Origin: Chamaecrista fasciculata
Taxonomy: Eukaryota > Streptophyta > Magnoliopsida > Fabales > Fabaceae
NCBI GenBank assembly: GCA_003254925.1
Contig: QANZ01053186.1
Span: 581,868-645,867 of the forward strand
Length of the DNA: 64,000 nucleotides
Reading direction: 5' to 3'
This document shows, piece by piece, positions 11,830 through 23,798 of the stretch; position 1 is the stretch's first letter; every line of letters starts with the position of its first letter. The position numbers were made by a program, and so were the translations under genes. A model generated the notes under the pieces. The model saw nothing but the letters and a program-made list of their open reading frames with translations, was not told the origin of the DNA and searched no databases.

Positions 11830-12779
11830 TTAATTTGTTGCCAAACTAAAAATTGTGTGATCCAATTTCCAGGCTTTGCATTTTCTGATCAAAACAGAGG
11901 ACTCAAAATTCTCCAACCCCTTTGAATTTTCTGATCCAATTTGCAGCCTCAAGCACTCAGAAGCCTCACATTCCTCTCTCTCCATTTGATGGATCATCTC
12001 GTCTGCCATTTCAAATGGAGAAGAAGAAAAACGACGAATCGATTCTAAACTATCCGCAAACTGGAAGTCGATCAGCCCCAAATCGGATTCTTCATCGAAC
12101 CCTAATTTTTCGCTCTTAATCTCCTCCTCTAATAACTTCAATTTCTTGACGCAAATCTCTTTGTTGAACAGTACTTTATCATCCGGATCAGTCACGGTGT
12201 CTTCTCTTGATTTATTAAAATCGACGCCATTTGTGAAATTCCCATCGTCGAATTGAGGATGTGGTTCAAGTATTAACCCTGTTTGGTTACTAGGAAAATG
12301 CGCGACTTCGGAAGCAGAGGCTACTAGATGATTGTTTCTCGCTGCTTTGAGCCTTCGAAGAACCAGATTAGCCTTTTCCCGCGTAATCTCATCATCGTCT
12401 TCCATATTCAAATTCAAATTCTTCTTCCCATTACTCTCTGGTTCCACTTTTTCCCCTGTTTGGTTTCTGAGAGCGTGATTTCGAGCTTTGAGCCTAAGAA
12501 GAATGAGGTTGGCGATCTTTGTGGGAAGAACAGGAGTGTTGGATCCACGAAGCAAGAAGGCAGCTTCATCGTAAGCTCTTGCGGCTTCTTCTTCGGTATC
12601 GTAAGTGCCTAACCAGACTCTGATGTTTTAAATGGTGTCTTTGATCTCAGCCACCCATCGCCCTGATGGCCTCTGGCGAACCCCAATGAAACGCTTTCTT
12701 GATGATCTTCGAGGTCCGAGAAGAGCACCCGCCATTGCTGCTGCTTCTCCTTGAGTCTCTTCTCTCATCTTCATCATCA
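11830..12779 (-). pseudogene. Broken AP2/ERF transcription factor gene
   Basis: On the minus strand one frame encodes most of an AP2 DNA-binding domain: KRFIGVRQRPSGRWVAEIKD, then a TAA stop at 12630-12628, then NIRVWLGTYDTEEEAARAYD and LLRGSNT. Family members have Gln where the stop lies, so a CAA to TAA change is likely. The frame then stays open for 241 codons to 11830, with an acidic C-terminal region and two similar ANLxLxRLKA motifs (IANLILLRLKA, KANLVLRRLKA). The AP2 frame has no upstream ATG. The nearby ATGs (12779, 12776, 12770, 12737) are in a frame that would meet the AP2 frame only after removing two bases in the CTTCTCTC run near 12721. ERF proteins bind GCC/DRE-like promoter elements in the nucleus. 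The domain resembles the RAP2.11/ERN-like branch. Start-codon loss plus a nonsense codon point to a pseudogene or a null allele. Confidence 0.75.
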
Positions 12780-15346
12780 CTCTTGTTTGATGACGGCGAA
12801 AGTATGTGTATCATGCATTTATATATAAGGTGACGTGCAAGTTGTGTACTGTGTAGCTACTAGCTAGCATGAGTGAGTGAGATTTTTTAGTGAGATTTTT
12901 TTTTTCAAGCTTTTTTTTTTTAAAAAAAAAGACCCAATACGGCTTTTTTTTGTTTTCAACTCCAAAAACACCAAAAAAAAAAAAATAAAAAACCCTAACG
13001 CCTAATTCCCTTCCTCATTCACAATCAGACTTGCGACTTGCCTCCTTCTCCTTCCTTCGCGTTTGCCTCGTCGTCCTTGCTTCCCGTCGTCGGCTTCCGG
13101 TCGTCGTCCCGTCGTCGTCGTCGCGTCATCTTCGTCCAGTCGTCAGCTTCACGTCGTCGTCGTCGTCGTCGTCGGTTTGTCTGAACTCCAATCTTATTTT
13201 GCGTTGTGTCTGAAGTCTGAACTGAGTGAACTCTAATCTTGGTGATTAGTTTAGGAAGAATTTGGCCCTTTGATTGGTGTGTCTCTGTTAGTGTTTTCTG
13301 GTATTATATAAACAACATAAGAAATAGGGAAGAGTAATTATTGGAGATAGGCATATTCTAAAATGACTGAGAATAATACCAAATATCAATCCCATTTACA
13401 ACAAACGCCAAGTTCGAATCTGATTGTCCAATAAACAGTCAACGTTGGAGCCTTTGAAATTGTAGTAATTGGAGATTAGTATCTTAGTCTTGGCTTCTTG
13501 TGTATAATAATTAATTCTGCAATTGATTAATGCCTTTAATTTCTTTAGAGCAAAACAAATGTTACATATTAGCTCAACAATTTTCTGTACAAAAAATTAG
13601 CTTTTGATTGAACTTATGATAAACATTTTAGACATCTTNATATTAGTAATTGTTTATATGATTTATATAATATTTTTTTTAGGAAATTCATAGGATCTTA
13701 CGATCCTCGATTCGATCTTACGATTCGATCTATCTTATGCCCCTTCCGATCTTGAGGAAGATCTCGATCTTGACTGCATTGATTGCTATTATAGTTTTGT
13801 TCCAGACAAGAGTAATATTGCATATGTAGTTTGAATTTTCTAATTCTTGGGGAAGACAGTTGTTGCGGACATAAATGTGCTCTTGATGGCACAACTTAGG
13901 ATTATGCAGTTCTAATTTTGAATATATATTATTTTGCTCTGTCTTTAGTCTGGTGGAATACCATTTCTTCTTCTCTTTGATTTTTCTTTTTTGTTTTGAT
14001 TTTCTAGACCCGATACACAACCTATATTCGTGGATATAGGATTGGGATTCCATGTGGAGTTTACTTGGTGTGAAGCTTTGAACTTCATAACACAAAGGGA
14101 AGAAAGAATTAAAAGGTATTCATTCAAGTTTGCACAAGCATACTCCTCCACTAATAGTTCTGCATTCTAGATTGAATCATTATATCCCATACAACAATAT
14201 GACTTATTTCAAATGGAAAAATTTGTCTTGTGATCCAAATCCTCTGTTGCTTGTGTCAAACAAATTCAATGTTGGTACTCGTCATCAGTTTAATTCATAC
14301 ATCTACGTGCAAGAGAGTAGGCAAGTTCCTTGGTTAGTTGTTCTTTGGCATGAGTTACTATGCTTAAGAGGAAGTAAGTGATTAACTTTTGAACCATCAT
14401 CAACTCATTTTGACTGATAAATGATCACTCACTCATATGTAGCATGGAGGTTTATGAAATCCTAGGTTGGCATATAATATAACACCCTTCTAGTTCCACA
14501 TCATTATAGAAGACTCAGATATACTAAGCTTAGGCATGTTGAGAATGTGGTGCTAGTACTTCTATCAGTCCATTCTGATTAATGAGCTGTTAGCTACGCG
14601 GGCATTACCGTTGTCCGTGACAATGCAGCTGCAGAAATCATTTTTGAGCAGCATTATGGAAATAGCCAACTATTACTTGCTTATGTTTCATATTTCAAAC
14701 ACTCATGAATGTTTTTGCGCAGTTGGATGTGTTTAGTGTGTCCTATATAGTATTCGTGTTACTATTTGGACTAGGCATACACATATATAATTGCTTAGTA
14801 ACTTCATTGTGCAATGACTAAGGATTTATGAATTATAGACCAAGCTCCTAATTTAGGCTAAAATGCATAGAATCCCCCTAAAAAACTATGGTCTGCGTGA
14901 AAAATACCCATGAGCTCTAGAAAGTTACCAAAAACCCCCTTGAACTTCCGACAAAGAGCAAATATCCCCCTCCGTTAATTTTTCTATTATCTCCTTAACA
15001 GAAGTGGCACATAATCAGTTTAATCATATCATAAAACATACATCTCATATGCGATGTGGAAACTAATTGGCTTTTACCAAATTATTTACATTTTAGAATT
15101 TTATTTTTTCTTCCCTTTGTGCTTCTTCCTTGGCGTTTTTGACTTCCCACCTTCTCTATTGATGATGGATAGAACTGAGAATGAGAAAGGGAAACAAGAA
15201 GAAACCTATGAGTTGGAGCTTCCCCTTTGGTTTTGCCATTGCTGTTTGCGACTCCATCTCCTTCTCTCACTTTTCCTCCATTACTATTAGTGAATCTTTG
15301 CCATAAAATCTTAACAGATTTGTTTACATCTTTGCAGGGCTTGGAG
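12780..15346. other. Intergenic DNA with GTC-rich tract and 5' leader of next gene
   Basis: A GTC/CGT-rich low-complexity tract lies at 13060-13175 and gives a spurious Ser/Arg/Val frame. Position 13638 is N. At 14870-15000 a C-run-rich repeat-like stretch (AATCCCCC, AACCCCC) looks like half of a dispersed element. An acceptor-like TTTGCAG at 15331-15337 sits just before the start codon of the next gene, so its 5' untranslated region probably contains an intron. Confidence 0.45.
13690..13775. repeat. Fragment of GATC-rich hAT-like MITE
   Basis: The motif series GGATCTTACGATCCTCGATT and TTACGATTCGATCTAT, followed by GATCTCGATCTT, matches the right arm of the complete element at 37777-38351 (compare 38265-38340). 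No left arm was found nearby. Confidence 0.5.
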
Positions 15347-16336
15347 ATGGATAGTTCCTTTGATGTTGATCATAATTATCAATTCCAATCAATGAGTGCC
15401 TTGGATATTCTGAGAGAGTGTGTTAGGATTCTTCGGTTTAATTCTTGGGGGTTCATGGGGATCATGGTTTTCCTCATTTGTCCTGTGTCTTCTGTGCTTT
15501 TGTCTAATATACTAGTTTCTGAGTCTATTGTGAAGAGACTTTCAATGAGGCTTATGTTGGTGGCCAAAACTAGTGGTCTCTCTGTGGGACCTACTATAAG
15601 AAACTCTTGCCATCATGTTGCAGAGACGGTGGTTTCTTCCATTGTGTGCTTCCCTCTGTACATCACATTGTTGTTATTATCAAAAGCGGCGGTGGTTTAT
15701 ACTGTACATTGTACTTATCTGAGGAAATTGTTTGATGCATCCAAATTTTACGTGACTTTTGCTAAGACTTGGAGGGGGATTGTTTCAACATATACATGGG
15801 CGTGCACAATAATAGCTGGTTGCATCATCTTGTTTTTTGTTTTTATTGTAGCCTTCTGCAGTGCACTTTCTGTTCTTGGGTTTTCACAAGAAATCGTTTT
15901 GTATGCTACAATGATGATGGGGCTAGTTTTCTCTGTTGTCTTTGCCAATGCAATCATCATTTGCAATCTTGCACTTGTAATCTCCATACTACAGGATATT
16001 TCAGGATCACAAGCGATGGTCCGGTCTCGTATTTTGATCAAGGGCCAAACTCAGGTGGGTCTGATGATACTTCTTATATCAACAGCAGGAATGGCCTTTG
16101 TAGACGGGTTGTTTGAGCACAGGGTAACGACAGTGAGCTATGGCGATGGATCGTCGAGGATGTGGGAGGGACCACTCTTGGTGATAATGTATTCTTTTGT
16201 TGTGCTTGTAGATTCTATGATGAATGCAGTTTTCTACTTCAGTTGTAAGTCTTTTAGCAAGGAGACCTTAGATGATGATGGAAACTCAATTTTAGATTGT
16301 GAGATCATATCTGCTGAATCAATGGGTATTCAGTGA
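15347..16336 (+). CDS. Plant polytopic membrane protein of unknown function
   Basis: A single coding exon of 329 aa. The start at 15347 (MDSSFDVDHNY) is preferred because an acceptor site lies 9 bases upstream and the conserved part (ALDILRECVRILR) follows; the open frame itself runs further upstream. Six hydrophobic segments are visible at about 36-57, 95-118, 150-175, 185-215, 238-255 and 275-300, with a short acidic C-terminal tail. There is no signal peptide and no catalytic motif. From memory it resembles a plant-specific family that includes Arabidopsis At1g26650 and At1g69430, whose role is not established. The frame is intact and codon use is ordinary, so it is probably expressed. The cell compartment cannot be read from the sequence. 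Confidence 0.8.
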   Translation: MDSSFDVDHNYQFQSMSALDILRECVRILRFNSWGFMGIMVFLICPVSSVLLSNILVSESIVKRLSMRLMLVAKTSGLSVGPTIRNSCHHVAETVVSSIVCFPLYITLLLLSKAAVVYTVHCTYLRKLFDASKFYVTFAKTWRGIVSTYTWACTIIAGCIILFFVFIVAFCSALSVLGFSQEIVLYATMMMGLVFSVVFANAIIICNLALVISILQDISGSQAMVRSRILIKGQTQVGLMILLISTAGMAFVDGLFEHRVTTVSYGDGSSRMWEGPLLVIMYSFVVLVDSMMNAVFYFSCKSFSKETLDDDGNSILDCEIISAESMGIQ

Positions 16337-18044
16337 CACTGCCAATATGATATTGATTTTATTAATTGGATTAATAATATGAAGCCAGCTGCAATGCAAG
16401 AGTTTGCACCCTCCAAGCAAACTGTATCATCATAGAGGATCCTTGCACAGATGCTTCTTCTGTGATTTTGAATGGCTTTCAACTCTGAGATAGCTGATTT
16501 GAGCATGTGCATAAGTCGATTGTTTCAGTGATATTACAGATATAGGGAAACATATAAGCAGGAGGGCACAAGGTGGTTTCGTTTGTTGCAATGTTAGAGA
16601 AAAACCTGCTATTTGTGTAGACAAAATGGTAGAAATTCATTCCAGAACTGAAGCACAAATTCTGTTTCTTCTGGTTGATTGAGTTATTTTAAGTCATCGT
16701 GACCGGCCTGTACACACCATTGGTAACCTAATCTCTAGCTTTTTCTCTACGATTCTGAGCGCATTTTGTTTTTATCTTTAAGTTGGCGAGTGGAAGGGTT
16801 GAGATCTGTGATGTTGCTTGCTGATTCGCGTGTTTATCTCTATCTGGGTTCGTTCATGGAGTATGTTGAAACATGTATCTGTACTTTGCTTGGGTCATAT
16901 TGTTATTTTTTAATTGTTGTTGCTCTTCAAGTCTTTTTTTCTGTATCTTCTACCCATCTGTTTATTTTTCAGCATTTTTTTTTTGAAAAATGAAGTGGCC
17001 ATTTCAAGATATGCTTACTAGGTTTGAATTAATTACTATTTTCGGCAGTGATACTTCAGGCATAGATATGTTGAAATTCAATCTGGCATTTTGAAATCTA
17101 ATGTCGACTGAACTATCCTTATTGCATTATCTTGTGGATGTCTTGATAATTCTGGCAAAAACAACCCAAGATGAGAAGCCTTGTGTACATTCCTTTGAAT
17201 ATAGTGGCAACATAAGTAAGGGTGATGTTCAATTTTGGGTTTTTAGAACAATCAATTGGTTTCTGTTTCCTTCAGGCCAAAAAAAAAATTGGTTTCTGTT
17301 TCCTAGTGGCATTTATTGCTGAATGGATATTCTGATGTCCGCACTTAACTTTCCTTATGCCATCTAACGAGGCATCCATGGATGGTGGAGAAAGCTTTAT
17401 CCGCCTGTGGCTACACATGATAATCATCTTGAGTTATTCAATCCAAGTTTTAACCATGTTCATGCTGAATTATGGGTCATTGGAGCAATGTAATATCCCC
17501 CAAATCTGGGACAATGGCAGTCTTTCTATGACCTTAGATTTTAGAATATTCCAAAGCAGGTTAAAACTTGCAGATTTGTGGTTCAGAGAAGGTTGCCAGA
17601 GATTTTCCAGTGAATTTCTGTGAATCAGTGATTTGTTTCCAAGTTCTTTGCACGGCTCTGGTTTGTCTAGGATCAAATAAACAAAAGATATGCACGTCAG
17701 TAAAATTTTGTGGAAACCTATACAAGAATTGTTGTTGAGCTGCTTACTAACCTGAATTGTTCCATGGATACTTGATCATCAGATGTTCGAAAACGTTTGA
17801 ATTGGATCGAATAATCGGTAATTCCAAGTATGAATACTTTTTCAAATTAGTTGGTGAGCTTGAGAATTTATTTGAGCTGAGATATATGAACCAATCAGTT
17901 TTACACCAACCAAGGAGCTAATGTTTCCAACGAAGGCCTTTTCAATGCTTATTAACAGTTTTTTTTACCAAATATATGTTTACTTGAAGACTAGTTGCTT
18001 GGGTCTCTGACAAGAAATAGGCTAATAGTAATAAATATGTGCAG
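16337..18044. other. 3' flank of membrane gene; no exons recognised
   Basis: I searched this gap for the missing 5' exons of the RING protein that follows (family start MGNLCCVAAR) and saw none. The first few hundred bases are probably the 3' untranslated region of the membrane-protein gene. An acceptor-like ATATGTGCAG ends at 18044. Confidence 0.45.
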
Positions 18045-18917
18045 GAAACTTCTGAAAATCCAGATAGTGGAGGCTCTATTTCATCCCGGTCAGAAAGTAG
18101 TGAATCTGAGTCCACTGCAAAATCTCGCTCCTCCCAATGGAATTTCTCAACTCACCGTTCTTTCATGTCTAAACCTGTTCATCCTCTGTCCTTTCCTGAC
18201 CTTGCTCCTGCCAGGGAAGCCTTTGAACCTGCAGTTGCAAGTTTTTCCGAGTTTGATGCTTCGATGCCATTCCAAGATGCCCAGCGATGTAGTAGCGCAA
18301 GCAGCAGCCTTGATTATGTAGATGTTTCTGAGTCATTTGAATGTGAAACATCTAGTCGCCCACATATTCCCTCAGATGGATTCAGATGCAGCTTGTGTGA
18401 AAGATTTCTATCACAGAGATTGCCTTGGGGTTCCCGTCGAATTGTGAGAAGTGGAGACATGCTTATGACCGGGGTTCTTCCATGTCTTCATGTTTTTCAT
18501 GCTGAATGCTTGGATCAGATGACACCAAAGACTCGGAAAAATGATCCTCCTTGCCCTATTTGTGCCAGGTTGCAGGAGGAAAACACCCCTGATCAAAAGG
18601 GTATTTTGAGACTGAGAAATAATATTCCAAGATTAAAACCATTTTGTGAGGATGGACCCTCAAGACATTGGGGATGTGCACAGGCGGGTGATTGTGTTGA
18701 CGGAGCTCTGCATGCTCCGCCACGCAATGCTATGTTTCTACTCAATAGAAATCGCATTAAAAAGAATCTTTCTTCAAAAGGTACTCCAAGCAAGGAATTT
18801 CCTGGAAAGTTGATGAAAAGTGGAGTATATTCTTCACTTCTGTTTAGTGGAAGCTCAACTGATCAGGAAGTAGCTGGTTGCTCAAAGGCAATAGTAGGCC
18901 CAAGCATGAAGAAGTGA
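18045..18917 (+). pseudogene. Orphan 3' exon of a plant RING-H2 protein gene
   Basis: A 290-codon open exon starts directly after an AG acceptor with GAA (ETSENPDSGGS) and ends at TGA 18915-18917. It matches the C-terminal part of a plant family whose full proteins begin MGNLCCVAAR and carry Ser-rich regions before a RING finger. Visible features are a Ser-rich stretch (residues 7-30), SKPVHPLSFPDLAPAREAFE, and a RING-H2 domain: CSLC, then CLHVFHAEC, then CPIC (about residues 110-170). The metal ligands are all present, and such domains recruit E2 enzymes for ubiquitin transfer. The family's Gly-rich CAQAGDCVDGALHAPPR motif follows. There is no ATG before the exon in frame and no 5' exon in the preceding 1.7 kb. 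It is either a 5'-truncated copy or a gene whose upstream exons I failed to see. The frame itself has not decayed. Confidence 0.6.
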
Positions 18918-19249
18918 GGAGAAGACCTATAGAACTGGAAGCTTTGGTAATTCCTAACCTGTTCATGGTTTTGTATAGATCAATTTGTTGTATGTTGTGT
19001 ATTACACCATTGGTACTAGATCTTTCATTGCCTTGCATTTTGCTTTCTAATCTGTACTTTAGGGGTTTCAAAACATATCTGCCTTTGCTAATGAAACTTG
19101 GATCTCTATTTTGACAAACATGCTTTGAGTAAAGATGTAGCTGATGCCTATATAAATTGAACACTGGTCTGCCTAGTAAGTGACATTTTATTTAGCTGTG
19201 GCTATCATCATGCCTGCTTGATCCATCCTAGTAATACTGATATTATGTG

Positions 19250-19494
19250 GAGTAAATTGCCAATTTAGTCATTGGATTTTTGAAATGGTTAATTTCATCC
19301 CCGAAAATTCATAACTCGATGCAGTTTAGTCCTTTTAGAGATTGAGTTGTACAGTGATAGCATGCTCATGGATATGGAAGGGCTAGCTTACAATGAGTCA
19401 TGAATGTTTTGGTACTAAATCAAGCATTTAAAAAAAAATAGGAACTAAGATGATAGTGCTGAGATAATCTAAAGACTAAAATATTAGTTTACTC
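19250..19494. mobile_element. Foldback MITE, Mutator-like family (copy 3)
   Basis: The left arm GAGTAAATTGCCAATTTAGTC is matched by the right end ATTAGTTTACTC. The arms are the same type as at 8993-9257 and 39118-39393. No convincing target duplication was seen. It lies just downstream of the RING exon. Confidence 0.5.
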
Positions 19495-20633
19495 ACCATT
19501 ATGTACCTGCTGCTGAGCTTTTCCGCTGCTGCACTTGAATCAAATCTTATTCTCAAAACCTATACCAAAGCATAAGAAGAAAGATCAATGGACACTAGTG
19601 TCATTTTCACCCTTGGATAATATAGTGAGCTAAATTGACCATTGGATGTGAAGTTCTAATCTTATACATTAGATGTACAACATTTAACAGCAATTTAACA
19701 TTCTTTGGTACATCATCAATATACTACAAAAATAAAGTTCATCAATTTTTCAAATATGATGACCCCAAATCTTCAATTATGTAGTTATTGTTATTTAAAT
19801 TTGACAAGGAAGATTAACATGGTAATCACTTTTATGTTAACAGTTACGATAAAGACATTCATTTTCTATAACAAATATAGAGGTTTAAACTTATATCAAA
19901 TAATCTTTTCTCTCATAGGTAAATATAATAAATATTTTAGTTTGGTTTAATTTGATGCAATTGATTTTGAATGCTCCTACTTCTTACGATCGCCTGACAT
20001 TGTTGCTATCTTTGTTGGGCCGAATTTTTTTGGTACAAAAAAACCTTTATTTTGTCTCTAAACTGTATAAGTTAATACCCATCTGCCTCATCTGTCCAAT
20101 ACTGGACTAGGCCCATCAGTACCTGTGGCATTAGTCTCAAAATATGTGGGCTTTTCTTGGGCTATAGTCCATATTGAAACGAAAGCTTCCTCAACTGTGT
20201 GACCCCCATCCCAAAAATAAAAACTGAACATAACTCATACCTGCGTACTCTTATTTGAGAAAAGAGAGAAAACTCCTAAAGTACCTGTGTTATGTCTTCT
20301 CATTCAAAATGACCAAACTTGTCTACTCTAATTCTACAACTACTTCCAACCAGAGCAAATAAATCTAACTGCCTCTTTAGTATCATAGAATTTTCTCTAC
20401 TTACAGCAAGATAATTTTCTGCAGTATTTTATGCCTCAGTCATTGATTCATTCTGTTATGTGATTTCTTGATGTAACTTGTCTATAATGATATTCCTCAG
20501 CAATACAAACATCTTCAATTATTCTTCTCTTATTTAATCCGTTTAAAAGTAACTACAAATGAAAACTTCAGGAATCCATAGTGAAAAATTAGCTTGTCCT
20601 TCCTTATATTGTCCTTTGTTCCTCTAGTCTATT
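19495..20633. other. Intergenic DNA, nothing recognised
   Basis: AT-rich with short chance frames only. No RNA gene or repeat ends were identified. Confidence 0.45.
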
Positions 20634-20642
20634 ATGGCTTTG

Positions 20643-22917
20643 TATTTTCTGAACCAGTGCATAGTAACTGATCCTTCTGGCGACTCCAAAGGCTATGGTT
20701 ATGTACAATTCGACAAAAACGAATCGGCTCAAAATGCAATTAATGCATTAAATGGCGAGATAATAAAGAATAAGAAGGTGTATGTAGGCCTTTTTCAGAG
20801 AAATATACGAATGTGTTTGTGAAAAACCTATCAAAGTCAGTAACAGAGGAAAATTTGAAGGAAACTTTTGGAAAATATGGGACAATTACTAGCGCTGTAA
20901 TATTAAGAGATGTAAATGGCGAATCTATGTGCCAGGGTTTTGTGGATTTTAAGAATACTGATGATGCTGATAAGGCCATTGAGGGACTTAATGGAAAGAA
21001 TTTCAGGATAAAGAGTGGAGGGTTGGAAAAGACGAGACAAAAGCTGATCAATTTTTGAGATTGTATGTTAAGAATTTGGATCACAGTATTGATGATGATG
21101 AACAACTCAGGGTACTATTCAACGAGTTTGGTACGGCCATAACTTCTTGCAAGGTCTGCAAATATATACAATTGTAAAATTGTCATCTTCTTATATATAA
21201 AAAAAAAGTTTTAAGATATTAGATAACGTTTTCTTTCTTTCTTTTCTTGTTTTACTATTTCCTCAGGTCCTGCGTGACCCAAATGAAGACAATAATAAAA
21301 GATCAGGACTTGTGAAATTTACGACGAAAAATCATGCAATGCAAGCGGTAATATATCTCTCTATTTTGTTACTCTGTTAATGAAATTTGTATGTTCTTTG
21401 CATGTAAAATATTTTTGGTTTTTCGCAGCGTTATAAGATGGATGGTAAAGTAATTGCCGATAAATGTCTCCATGTTACGTTTGGAAAGACAAAAGAACAG
21501 AGACAAGCGGAGAAGCAGATTATTGATACGCAGATACAGGTAATGCACTTGAAATAGTTATTTTTTTCACAAAAGTACAGAAGAATTTTTTTTCTTTTTT
21601 GGCCAGAAGTACCAAAGAATTACTAGGAACAAAGAAAAGTAATTTGAAATCAAGTAATTAATAACTTGAATTAAATCACCTTTTTTATTCTTAAATTTCA
21701 CATCAATTTTTAATTTTTAAAGTTTGTTTATTTATAGTCTATCTCAAAAATTTTACATTTTGATAATTTTATTTTTTACACTAACTTTATTCAATAAATT
21801 AATAAAAAAATTGTACATAACTTATAACATGTCATGTGATATAAAATTGTTAGAAATAAAAAGTAGATAAATTTTAACCCAAATTGAAAATTAATGTGAT
21901 ATATATGATTTATCGTTAATTCATTTGAAGGAGATGTTTTGATAAAGAAAAAAGAAAGACCAAAATGTACAATTTTATAGACGAATTTTTTTTATTGATT
22001 ATGGAATGGGAAAACCACCTGATGCGGGTGCTACCCAAACCAATCTATTCCTTACTTACATACACTTAAACCTTGTGTATCTAAAGCTTGAAAGCACCTA
22101 GAAAGGCTCTCAAAGCACGTAGTGTGCACTCTCACATGTCAACTATGCACATGAATACATTTTTTACAATTGATTAGGGAATGGGAAAACCACCTAACAT
22201 GAGTGGTACTCAAACCGGTCTATTCTTTACTTATACACACTCACACACACTTAAATCTTGCAGAATTTTTTTTTGCCAAAAAACCCCGTAGAAATTGACA
22301 GTCAAGTTTCAGAATAAAATTAAAATATAAATTTTAAAGACAAGAAAAATACCTTTTTTGTCCCTTTAAGTTTTTTAAAAAATTAATTAATTCCATATAT
22401 ATATCTTATATTATATGACTCCACCCCTTTCTGGTCGTCCATGTTTAAAACTATAGTCTATGAAATTAAAAATAAGAGAAAATTTACTATTTGGTCTCTC
22501 TTTCTTTACTAAGTTAACAATTTAGTCTCTTATTTATTTTACATACATATTTGCGTGCCCGTTAGGGCACGCAAAGCCCCTAGTATATATATATATATAT
22601 ATATATATGCAGGCACCATCTCTCCAAATGAGACCTCCTCCTATTGCTATACCAACTCGCATGATGTATGAACATCCACTGGTTTATGGGCAATTTTCTC
22701 CTCCTCCTCCTCCATCGGTAATACTAATAATAATCTTCTTGTACATCAAGAAGAGCCTAAAGCAGCAAACGAGGTTACAAAAATGATTTTGGAGATGTAT
22801 CCGAGTGAAGTACCGTATTTGATCGAGTCACCAAATGACCTCAAGATTAAAATTGCCGAAACGATGCATGTCTTGAGGAATGTTGACTATCAAAATCTTG
22901 ATGACAATCCTCTCTAA
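20643..22917 (+). pseudogene. Decayed, divergent poly(A)-binding protein gene
   Basis: Exon-like pieces of a cytoplasmic PABP lie in order. The exon at about 20643-21153 covers RRM2 (SGDSKGYGYVQFDK), RRM3 (NVFVKNLSKSVTEENLK) and the start of RRM4 (LYVKNLD). RRM4 continues at 21267-21347 and 21429-21539. A Pro-rich linker exon is at 22613-22717, and an MLLE/PABC domain at about 22741-22917 (VTKMILEMYPSEVPYLIESP). Splice sites flank most pieces. Two reading-frame breaks are visible in the first exon: after VGLFQRN near 20800, where the expected linker is missing, and near 21010, where KNFR must shift by one base to reach DKEWRVGKDE. RRM1 is absent. PABPs bind mRNA poly(A) tails through RRMs, and MLLE recruits PAM2-motif partners. 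Sequence is far from the conserved housekeeping PABPs, so this is a fast-evolving paralogue or its remnant. The last large intron (21540-22612) contains a Helitron. Confidence 0.75.
22404..22583 (+). mobile_element. Mini-Helitron (non-autonomous, 180 bp)
   Basis: It begins TCTTATATTATATGACTCC directly after an A and ends CTAG directly before a T. A perfect 8-bp hairpin, GCGTGCCC...GGGCACGC, lies just upstream of the end. These are the classic Helitron termini: 5' TC, 3' hairpin plus CTRR, insertion between A and T, no target duplication. It sits in a PABP intron, ending about 30 bp before the next exon. It is too short to code for RepHel. Confidence 0.8.
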
Positions 22918-23798
22918 TTTGATTTCTACGCTAAGGATTCTTGTCGAAGAAGTTTTGTATTTTAGGTGTTTTGTAATTTTTATGATTAAACAGTATCACT
23001 TTATCACATGCCTCTTAGATATTATTGATCTATATGTGATGCATCATTTCCTTTACTTTAACTATTTATACTTTGGTGTTTTATATATTTGTCTTTCTTT
23101 TGATCATTTTTGTTCAGTTGCGTCATAAGAATTTGAATCTTAAATAACAATGTAGGTTGTTTATAAAAGGTTTTCCAGTAACAGCATGAAGATGTGATCT
23201 TTTTGAATTCGAGTAACTTTATAGGACATCAGGCATAAAAAGAGGCCAAAACAACTAATTATTATAATTTATACATATGGTCTTCAAGTGAAATTTCGAG
23301 CTTCTCAGGCCCATTTAAGATTATTGTAGATATATTAAATAAATTATTACTAAACATTCTTTATTTTAGATGTAAATACTAAACAGGTTCTCTTGAAGAA
23401 AATTATTATCCTCTGTTGTCATTTAGTTTTGTCTAACTGATTGAAATTGGGTAATTTTAAAAAGATAACTAGGCAAAAGTACTATTTTTATTTTAAAATT
23501 TTATATTAATTTTTAATTTTATCTTTAAAATTTTATATTTTTATCAATTTTATCTCTTGCCTAATTTAATTCTCTCAAATGACTTAATGATAAACTCTGC
23601 ATGAATATATTTTCAGAAGAATATATTTGATTGTGAATTTAAACTTTGAAAAAATATTTAATAATACATTCAAAACTTTAGGTCATTTGATAATAAATTT
23701 TAAAAGCATGAATATATTAGAATTTTTTCTTAAATCATTTGACAGAATAAAAACTAGTGATAAAATCGACGAAAATGTAAAAATTTGGAGATGAAATT

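Noticed and set aside
13031..13213. Ser/Val/Arg-rich frame in a GTC repeat
   Set aside because: Microsatellite translation with no family similarity.
15227..15346. Extended N-terminus of the membrane protein
   Set aside because: An acceptor-like TTTGCAG lies between, and the extension is not conserved; the ATG at 15347 is a better start.
20634..21058. Two separate small RNA-binding proteins
   Set aside because: They are consecutive RRMs of one PABP-like gene separated by a frame break, not independent genes.
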